Shown here: piece by piece, positions 55,402-64,000 of the stretch
Layout of the letters: the number at the start of each line of letters is the position of its first letter
How positions within the stretch are numbered: the first letter of the stretch is position 1
Assembly (NCBI RefSeq): GCF_030867095.1
Contig: NC_081828.1
Span: 47,779,434-47,843,433, forward strand
Origin: Alligator mississippiensis
Taxonomy: Eukaryota; Chordata; Crocodylia; Alligatoridae
Direction of reading: 5' to 3'
DNA length: 64,000 nucleotides
Position numbers and translations under genes: made by a program
The notes under the pieces: generated by a model
What the model saw: the letters and a program-made list of their open reading frames with translations, nothing else
Told to the model about the DNA's origin: nothing
The model's database searches: none

Positions 55402-57095
55402 GCATCTAATAGGAGGGAAATACTTTGGTCCTCATTCCTAAATGAACTGAAGAAACTGGCTGACGCTGCGGCTCTCTAGAGCTCTAGGAAAATATAGATT
55501 CAACTGAATTCCTTGCTGGTGCCTCTCTTCTGTAGAATTATAAAATGACTTCTTGTGAGAGTGCACCCAGTGGGAGATCACATTGTCAGACTCCAGGGAA
55601 CCACCTGACTCAAACACAAGTGTTGCTTATGTTCATATTTTTTTCTAAATAGTCTCTACATTTTTGAATAATACAAACTTTCAAAGTTATTCTAGCATAA
55701 GCAGTGATCTGGAACTACAACCTGTGCTGGAAGTCTGGCAAAAAGGAAGAGACCCTGCTTTGTTGAACAGTGGAAATGGCCTCTGTGTAGTGGGTGGAGA
55801 AAGAAAGTGAGACCGAAAATCTTGCTTTTGCCTTATTTATGGAGAGCTTCAAAAAAGTACTTGATCTGCAAGGTGCCACCTTTGCACAGAAGCTTTTCTG
55901 TGTGCAGAGTATTTATTTTTTCAGTTTGTAATTATTCATGCATTTTGTCTCGCTTGCAACAAAAAAAATTCCCCTTCTTTTTTATGTATGTGATTTGAAG
56001 CTGATGGTTGGGGCAAAGCTGCATCCTCTGATACTTCTAGATACTGCAATTCTAAGTCACACCCACTAAAGCACAAAAACTGGGAAGATTGGTGCCCTTG
56101 AGTGTCTTTTTTTTTTTTAAGTCTGTGGATCTGAGAAACAGGACTGGAATTCCCATCTCTTTGCTGAAGTATTGAAGCCCATAAGGGCAACAAAAACGGG
56201 GGGGAAAGCTAAATTCAAAAGGCACCTTTTTATTTTCTTAGTGGTATAAAGATTAAGTATCTGGCATCTCCCCTGTATTTGAATTTAACACTATGAATTT
56301 ATGAACAATAATTACTGCTAGCTTCCAGAACTTTTTACCACACTGTTAGAATCAGGCTTTGGTCTAAAGCTGGTAAATGGGGACTATTACATTCTGGATA
56401 GTCCAGAAAGGTACAGTTGGAATCCCCTGACATTAGCTACAGTTGCAGACTTGCAGCAGTTCTTGCTGCAAACTGTTGTGCTCAAAATGCTATCTGTATA
56501 CCTGTCTCTCTTCCAGTTCTTTATACTTCTTACTGTGGAACACTAAGATGAGATCAAATAGTACTTCTCCTCAGCAAAGGTTTTTAATGCACTTCCCTTA
56601 TGGTGGTGTTAGAGCTGGAAAAGATATGAGGCCTATGTACTAAATTTTTTAAGGAGGTGGTGTCCAGTCATGGTGTGAGTAATGGGGTATAGTGCAGAAC
56701 TTTAAAGGATTACCTACTAATTAGATCTAAAAGGGTAAGAGGGACATTAAGTCTTTGCGATTCCAAAGGCAGCGCAAACATCTCAGTTCTTATTTCACGG
56801 TTTGATTCATGCAACTCAGCATTTTAATGTGCTTGAATATAGAAAAAAATAACACTCCAGTTAAATGACTTATTAAATAAGACTTTTTTAAAAAAAGAAA
56901 AAGACAAAAACAAAGCTCCTTTTCCTCTAAAGGTTGGCATTCTTGTGTTTACATATGAAGACCATTTGCACCTTTACAAGGAAAAACACGTATTCTGTAA
57001 ACAATTGTTTACATGCATCATTTATGCTTTTTTCTAGCATGATTAACTTGTATAAATAGTGTTACCTTAATAAAATTCTTTCATGCGGTTCAGTG
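55317..57095 (+). other. KLHL20: KLHL20 last exon: C-terminus and 3' UTR
   Basis: Coding ends at 55401 ([20 protein letters not shown], then CESHIW and TAA). About 1.7 kb of AT-rich 3' UTR follows. AATAAA at 57069-57074 is a good polyadenylation signal, placing the likely transcript end about 20 bases later. Confidence 0.85.
57069..57074 (+). terminator. KLHL20: KLHL20 polyadenylation signal
   Basis: A canonical AATAAA is followed within 30 bases by a GT-rich stretch (ggttcagtgcttgttcttg). It is the best candidate downstream of the stop codon. Confidence 0.7.
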
Positions 57096-57099
57096 CTTG

Positions 57100-59540
57100 T
57101 TCTTGCCTAAAGCAGCAGGAACTTTTGTTTCATTGTTATGGTTTGATTCCACTCCCACTGAATTTGAGACACAGGAACAGATCCTATTTCTCTCTGGTAA
57201 AATCAGAATACTGAGTTTTGTGTTACATTTTCTACAATGAAGCTGGAGGTCATAACCTGATCTGAACTGGAATCAGGAAGAGCTATACCTCTTCCACCTG
57301 GAGTCTAGTATTTTACAGTTAAGTGCATGGGATGGCTGATATCTTTGTAAAGCACTTAACACTGGTTCAGTGAAGACAGTAGACTAAGAAAGCTGATTAA
57401 AACTGACATAACTGCTGCTTTTCCATCAAATACCCATACACTGGTTCAACTAGAAGTGAGTCATTCAAAACAAGACTATTTTTCTGCAGCAAGAGTGAGT
57501 TCTTGTAATATAACAGACCAAAGTCAGCTGTAGTGCAATTCAGTTGATTTGTAGTACTGTTATCTGTGAAGGACTTGATCCTGATTTGCAGACAGGCTTT
57601 TGAAAGAGAAGAGACCCAAGTATTTACTCTAGTCTAGTATCCTATGATTAGCCTTTAACACAGACACCAAGTTGTATACTAGTCTAGTGTTTGTGGCCAA
57701 AATACCATTTTTGAAAGCAGAATGGGTCTGGAAGTATTAAATCTATCATATACATAAGTATACTGTACTGATCTTCCAGTGCTCTTGTCACAAAATAGGA
57801 GGGAGGGGTTAGGGTATAAACAGCAATAGCCAAATGAAGCTGATCTGCTTCACTGGGCAAAATGCATTGCCTGTTGTCCTGCATTGGGCAGGGGCCCAGT
57901 CCTGTGGAATAATGGATGACTTCCCTGCTTACACAGGTAATACTACAGGAGAGGCACATCTCTGTAAGTGGGAAACCCTGGCTCTTCCCACTTAAAGATA
58001 CACCTCTGAGATTTCCCAGGGCTCACCTCTAATCAAGGAACCCCAGGTTTTTTTTGTTATAGAGATGTACCCCAGGGAACCTGAGGTGTATCTCAGATTT
58101 CCTGCATACAGACACAGCCCAGATAATCTTGGGTGTGTCTCTAAGTAGGGAAAGCCTGGCAGTCCCTCCCACTATTTGAGGAGCCTGATCCTTTGTGGGA
58201 ATTCCCAGGATGTGCAGGATTGGGGTCTCCAAAGCCCTATGAGCCCCTGTCCATGGTGACTGACAAATTCAGAAAACAAGCCTTTGCTTAAATTTTTTCT
58301 TAAGTTCAACAGCAAAGTAAAGCCGCAATGAAAGTTGGCATATTTTCCTATGTGCTGCAATATACCTATTCTTAAGTGAAGGGATGGATGTAGGTTTTGC
58401 AGCTTTTCTGATAATAAGCACCAGGCAACACGAAAAGTACAAGTCTTAATATCTAAGTGTTCTTCTCCAAACTCTTCTTTCTATGTATAGCTAGTATGGA
58501 GGAAATTCACATTTTATTGACTTATACAGCCCTCCACAAATAGTAACTAAGGTTAATCTAACCAAAAAAGTAGCAGCCTAGGAATTAAAGATAAAAATGA
58601 ATCAAAGTGAGAAGAGATTAGAAGCCTAAATCCAGTTGCCACCTTTACCAATATCACAAAAAGTAACAGCTTTTATTGTGATTTAAACTAGTATAGACTA
58701 CCAACATGTTTATAGCTTAAAAAAGAAAAAGGTATCTCATGCTGTAAGCCTCAAAACCAGGGTAGGTATCATGGTTGTTCTGGTAACAAGTTAACCCTGG
58801 AAATAGGGGGATCTGTTCATATCCATTCTCAGGTAGCAGCTTGCAATCCCTTCCCCCAGCAACAAGGTACAGCAAGAGCCATGCATCTTACTATAGTTTT
58901 GTACATTCATGTAAGTGACACCAGGGGATGCATGTCTGTCCATGTCTCTAAAAGAGTATGAAAGCATCATCCTACATGTTTGACACAGATCTAGAGATTC
59001 TGAATGATACAAGAAGATACTTAGTGAGGTCATTACAAAATACTGACTTTAAAATACTACTTTATTACAATGATCTTATTACAGCAAAGTGTTTTCCTGT
59101 GAACTTTGAATGTTACCAGAAAAAGGTGTCAGTCCAGGAGTTATAGAGTTCAAAACGCATGAGCATGTTAAAATTCTCACTTTGGACAATGAATCGATTA
59201 CGTGAGGAAGTAAAAAAAAATCTACAAGAAGAGTCAGTTTTCATCAGTAGGTGTGTCTCAGGGAAGAATCTGTGCAGATGGCTAAAAAGTATCTATATTA
59301 CAAAGTTTCATTGTATTTGTAAGATTGCCAGTTCTGTTAGAAGCATCAACACTCCAATTAGGTATTTGCTTTGTAGAATCTGGGTGGGAAAACAAACAAA
59401 CAAACAAGTCACCATGCTATCATAAGGAATGCTTCAACATTTGGGATTGCTGATGTAGTTGCCAGAACTTGTTCTACACATTTAACTAGAATTAGACTAA
59501 ATGGAAAGTAGATCCACATTGACAACAAGCAGATTCTTAA
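57100..59540. other. Intergenic sequence between convergent KLHL20 and CENPL
   Basis: The terminal CENPL exon is expected between KLHL20 and 61626, but I could not recognise its short coding part here. A dyad-like region lies at 57975-58130. Otherwise nothing is supported. Confidence 0.4.
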
Positions 59541-59549
59541 AGACTGCTG

Positions 59550-60235
59550 TTGGCTACCAAGGAGGCCCAATTTTCCAGATCTTCCCTTGGTGGATCTTTC
59601 AGAACACCCAATGCCATCTCGGCAATTTATGATTCTCTCTGCCCCACCTTTCCTCTGTCAACTAGGCACTTGTTCCCAGATGCTGTTCTGGCAACTCACC
59701 GCGCTATCAATGTCTGTTACAATCCCTTTCTTATACTATGCATGCCTGACTCAGGTTTACTCAAAGGGAATTTACAAAACACTTTTCACAGACAAGCCTA
59801 TGAACTTCACTTCATCAACCTCCTGGATACAAAAAATCATGGAGTAACTATAGACATTGGATTTATGACACACAACCTGCCTGACATCCAAGTCCCCAGG
59901 TACTTCTTCACTAATTACCAGCTACATTCATTCCCTTTCCTCCCTTACCCCAGCCTCTCTCTCACCCACTGATTCCTCAGTTTACATCTTCACTGACTGC
60001 CTGCCTTGCATGCAGACCAGCCTACCCTCTGGCTTCTTTACTATTCATTCCATCCAGGAAGAGCGCGCACACACCAATTGCAATGCTTCCTCAGCCTGGT
60101 GAAGCGTATTTAAACCCAAAAGCTTCCCAAGAAGAATTTTTCCAACTATTTGAGTTGGTCTAATAAAAATATCAGATTTACCCAAAGAACCTTGTCTACC
60201 TATGTCCTTAGACCAACACAGCTACAACCTACACC
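59550..60235 (+). mobile_element. Penelope-like element, 3' part
   Basis: A frame reads LLKGNLQNTFHRQAYELHFI followed by NLLDTKNHGVTIDIGFMTHN. It is clearly related to the copy at 47560 and is followed by the same 3' tail ending 'ccaacacagctacaacctac'. The upstream reverse transcriptase region is absent. Confidence 0.65.
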
Positions 60236-61625
60236 CCTGACTCAGGTTTGATACTTAGTGTGGTAGTACCTACCTTTCATAAACAGGTTGTGCTAGTGCC
60301 TGCCCCAAAAAGCTTACATTTTGAGTCCCCTGGGCATTTTCCTACCCACTGAAAAAGAACTCTTGTAGGCAATTATTAAAAAATAGGCCAAGCAAACAAA
60401 AGGTGACTTTCAGTGGCTCAGAACTGTCGCATCAATAAAATTAAAGTTTGCAGTGTTCAAGAGACATCTTCATGAAGGGTACTTTCCTTCAGAACTTCAA
60501 CTCATTACAAGAGCTATTTGAAATCATTTAAGTAGGATTTTCCCCTCTCCTCCAAGCTCTGCCCTGCTACTTACCCTTTGTTTCTGTATAAGTCCAGGGC
60601 ACAGAGCACAGGGTTGCTTCAGCCTCAGCCTAGCTGGGCAGCAGCAGTGGTAGTAGCATTAGCTCTGGCACCCAGCTGGAGTTGCCACCATAGCAACAGT
60701 TGCTACATGGTCAGGCTGAGGCCAGAGCAACTACGTGCCCTGTGCCCTGGGCTTAAGCTGGGCCAGAGCTCTACCAAAGCTAGTGTCACAGAGTAAGCAG
60801 TGGCAGGAGGGATGGACAAGCAGTAAAGAGGCAGGCACTGCAGGGTCAGGGCAAGTGTTGGAATGCGTAGGCAGCAGGATCAGGCCACAACTCCCCCACC
60901 GCCTCCCCCCACTGCTCCAATAACCAGATTCAATGCCTAGAAAACTAACACGTTTATAACTTTTCTGTGTTTAGACCTAATTATTGGAGGGTCATTTTTT
61001 AATTCAAGGTAGTCCTGGATTCAGGTAAATGCATTAGTTTTCGGTACCTTTTTATCATAACTTAGACAGAACCCAGATTACCTGTTCTCATGGTTTCCAT
61101 TAAATTTAGGGCAGTGAGATTGATATTCAAATTAATTTATGTAAAGAAGTTATCTAGCATTTTCAGAAAAGGCAGCTGAAACATTAACTGGCCTCAGGTT
61201 TTGCATAAGGTTTGTATAAGTTTGGGTCTTAAATTCAAATTTTGGCTAAAAGCTGAGACACAGACAAGGTCTGTCTACGTTCTGTGTCTGTGAAGCACCT
61301 GGGCACAGAGTCCTGGTCCTTGACTAGGGCTGATAGGCTACTTCAGTCCACTAATAAAGTACTTTGAAAACTTTACACTGGATCTTGAATTAAAGCAGAA
61401 CTGGTACCTCTCCTATGCAACACCATGGAACACTTAAATCTGGTAAGTGCTGATGTCTTTAAAACCAAACATTTTCCTCCTAAAAAGTTGTGCATGAGAA
61501 AACCAACTAACCTCCCAAATTTGAGAACATCCATCTGTCTGGCCAGGTGAGACTATTTTAATTGACCTATGCCAGTCAGGATGGTGTGCCATCCGATACC
61601 CCTTAACCAGAATTCAATACAATAC
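60236..61625. other. CENPL intron or 3' flank, nothing recognised
   Basis: A GC-richer patch at 60590-60920 carries short open frames without similarity that I know. No exon was recognised. Confidence 0.4.
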
Positions 61626-62168
61626 CTTTAGGTTGCCATCACTGTGCACTGAGGCTATGGATGTAGAGACTTTCACTAGTCTTGTAGCTGACAAGTGGAT
61701 CTTAAAGTGTCTGTGGAAGTGAGAGTAAAGACAGTCCATAAATAAGTCCACTTCTTCTTGAGTGACCTCCCCCTGGGTGTTCTGGACTGTGTCCCAAAGG
61801 GCTTGTGCATCCTCTGGATGTATGGCATAGGAGATGTCCAAACGCTGAGGAATACAGGGCACAGAGAAAATAAGTTCTGTTGCAACTGCATGACTGTCCA
61901 CTTTGTATCCAGTCCACATTGCAGCCATCCAAGCAAGATTAAGTGGGCTGATGGCTAAACGACTGAAACAACAGTCAAAAGTCTTCTGAAACCAGGTTCC
62001 AATAATGGCTGTATAAGTCTCTGCCCCATTTGCAAGAAACAGGGGTAAACAGATAAAATCCTCTGGAACATTCTCCAAAAGTTCATCCCCAAACACACAG
62101 CAGAACCAGCCTGACCACACCACCTTTTCTTCCTCCTTTCCAGATGTCGTCTGGGTTTTTGATGCAAT
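61626..62168 (-). CDS. CENPL: CENPL, centromere protein L (one large internal exon)
   Basis: This is a 181-codon exon with acceptor tttgtcctgtctag at its right border and a GTATTG donor at its left. The translation runs IASKTQTTSGKEEEKVVWSG, WFCCVFGDELLENVPEDFIC, LPLFLANGAETYTAIIGTWF and SPLNLAWMAAMWTGYKVDSH, and ends SHFHRHFKIHLSATRLVKVS, then GNLK. This follows the C-terminal half of vertebrate CENPL nearly residue for residue. CENPL pairs with CENPN in the constitutive centromere-associated network that builds the kinetochore on CENP-A chromatin. The earlier exons lie beyond the right edge. The short final exon, expected to code about the last 20 residues, was not found to the left. The order ANKRD45, KLHL20, CENPL matches the human locus. 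Confidence 0.95.
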
Positions 62169-63030
62169 CTAGACAGGACAAATTAAAGACCAGGTCATGA
62201 CACATTAACACTGGTGTAATTAACATGGGTTTATACAACTAGCTGTCGGACTCTATCTGCTAAGGCCCCTTTCCGAACCTAACATCTGAATCTACAGATT
62301 AACTGCAACAGATTCTAGTACATTACACAGGTGCAGAGACTTTTGTCATGTCTGCCTATTATTTTAAACACGTGCATCAAACTCTAAACTAGTATTTGAG
62401 AAGACTTTGGCAACAGTGGAACAGGTTTTAAGATATGTTAAAGGACAAGAAACACCACACTAACAAAAAAACCAAACAAACACACAAGTTCAAAAGGACT
62501 ACTGCCTGTACACGCTACTGACCCAACTTTCACAAAAGAAAGGAACCCTTTATGGGTTCAAGTGTCCATTTTAAAGAGTTTGCTCCAAGACCAGTTCTAT
62601 GCTGTAAGTACACATAATGAAACAAGGTGTGTTACCTGGAAAGCATGGAAAGAGTTCTTGCTATTATAGATCTAAAGAGTTAACTGGAAGAAGCAAATAT
62701 CTGTGGAAATATTGTCATTTACTTCTATGGGAACAGAAGCAACCTTCAAGTCTACATTAATGGTGCTTGAACATAGAATTTGTATTGAGAATTAGTTTTC
62801 CTATAGTGATTTCTATATGGAAATGTGTATTTCAGTAGCATCTTTCATAGAAGAACAAAGCACTTTAGAAACACACAGGCTTTAAGTGTGGCAGTAGGTC
62901 CATTTTCCCAAGAAAAAGGTAAGTGATCTGTGCAAAACTACTGATGGCAGATGCCAACTGATGGCAGATGCAATAACAGAACCCAAAGTATGGAGTCCTG
63001 GATCTGCACAGCACCTAATAAAGGTCTCTG
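62169..63030. other. CENPL intron, nothing recognised
   Basis: This AT-rich stretch holds no exon with recognisable CENPL coding sequence and no clear repeat before the CR1. Confidence 0.4.
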
Positions 63031-63032
63031 CC

Positions 63033-64000
63033 CATAGATTCATAGATGTTAGGGTTGGAAGGGACCTCAATAGATCATCAAGTCCAACCCCCTGCATAGG
63101 CAGGAAAGAGTGCTGGGTCTAGATGACCCCAGCTAGATGGTTATCTAACCTCCTCTTGAAGACCCCCAGGGTAGGGGAGAGCACCACCTCCCTTGGGAGC
63201 CCGTTCCAGACCTTGGCCACTTGAACTGTGAAGAAGTTCTTCCTAATGTCCAATCTAAATCTGCTCTCTGCTAGCTTGTGGCCATTATTTCTTGTAACTC
63301 CCGGGGGCGCCTTGGTGAATAAATACTCACCAATTCCCTTCTGTGCCCCCATGATGAACTTATAGGCAGCCACAAGGTCGCCTCTCAACCTTCTCTTGCA
63401 GAGGCTGAAACGGTCCAGTTTCTCTAGTCTCTCCTCGTAGGGCTTGGTCTGCAGGCCCTTAACCATACGAGTGGCCCTTCTCTGGGCCCTCTCCAGGTTA
63501 TCTGCATCCCTCTTGAATTGCGGTGCCCAGAATTGCACGCAGTACTCCAACTGCGGTCTGACCAGCGCCCGATAGAGGGGAAGTATCACCTCCTTGGACC
63601 TATTCGTCATGCATCTGCTGATGCACAATAAAGTGCCATTGGCTTTTCTGATGGCTTCGTCACACTGCTGACTCATGTTCATCTTGGAGTCCACTAGGAC
63701 TCCAAGATCCCTTTCCACTTCCGTGCCACCCAGCAGGTCATTCCCTAGGCTGTAGGTGTGCTGGACATTTTTCCTCCCTAGGTGCAGCACTTTGCATTTC
63801 TCCTTGTTGAACTGCATTCTGTTGTTTTCTGCCCACTTGTCCAACCTGTCCAGGTCTGCTTGCAGCTGTTCCCTGCCCTCCGGCGTGTCCACTTCTCCCC
63901 ATAGCTTTGTGTCATCTGCAAACTTGGACAGGGTACATTTGACTCCCTCGTCCAAGTCACTGATGAAGATATCAAAGAGTATCTGTCCAAAGACCGAGCC
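63033..64000 (-). mobile_element. Young CR1 LINE, running off the window
   Basis: The left end 'atagattcatagatgttagg' is the CR1 3' terminus. The frame from 63119 to the window edge is open and encodes the C-terminal part of ORF2, including [20 protein letters not shown] and [12 protein letters not shown]. It is nearly identical to the element at 25667-29036 and so belongs to the same subfamily. Up to the edge I see no stop or frameshift. Confidence 0.92.

Noticed and set aside
58791-59425. Short open frames considered as the missing last CENPL exon
   Set aside because: None contains the expected conserved C-terminal sequence or a properly placed acceptor in the right phase.

Overview
This window looks like a stretch of sauropsid chromosome, most likely crocodilian. 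Three observations support that. There are long young CR1 LINEs whose 3' ends carry short tandem 'catagat'-type repeats, abundant hAT-type DNA transposons with CAGGGGT(A/G)GGCAA-like termini, and Penelope-like element tails. The host genes are spliced and syntenic with human 1q25.1. The species assignment is an inference from repeat style. The gene identities come from reading the translations.

Gene layout: ANKRD45 lies on the minus strand (coding exons between 7039 and 17636). A small two-exon plus-strand gene resembling TEX50 sits inside an ANKRD45 intron (9455-11804). A CpG island at about 22430-23020 lies between the divergent ANKRD45 and KLHL20 and probably serves both. KLHL20 occupies the plus strand from the 5' UTR donor at 22850 to a polyadenylation signal at 57069. 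All its coding exons can be read, and they join to 1830 nt encoding 609 residues. CENPL is convergent on the minus strand; one large exon (61626-62168) is present and the remainder lies outside the window or was not found.

The most unusual structure is a partial direct duplication. Bases 1 to about 4130 are a diverged copy of about 13535-25450, covering the first coding exon of ANKRD45, the shared promoter and the start of the first KLHL20 intron. The left copy has lost CpGs, carries a frameshift in the ANKRD45 exon, and received a small hAT insertion next to that exon. The right copy received a 3.45-kb CR1 with an uninterrupted 932-residue ORF2, nested in an older CR1. The two copies therefore act as empty sites for each other's insertions. 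The 21.3-kb offset between the copies suggests that all of ANKRD45 was duplicated in tandem and that the other copy continues off the left edge.

The KLHL20 introns hold a second long CR1 (about 25667-29036), a 270-bp-arm inverted repeat with a 431-bp loop (29352-30319), nested hAT elements (31495-33183), two further hAT elements (38501-39365 and 40332-41262), and a Penelope-like copy ending about 45 bases before the exon 7 acceptor. A third young CR1 runs off the right edge. I saw no tRNA, rRNA, CRISPR array or retroviral copy. I did not find a clearly new biological system; the best leads are the promoter duplication, the large inverted repeat and an unexplained open frame inside the 40-41 kb hAT element.
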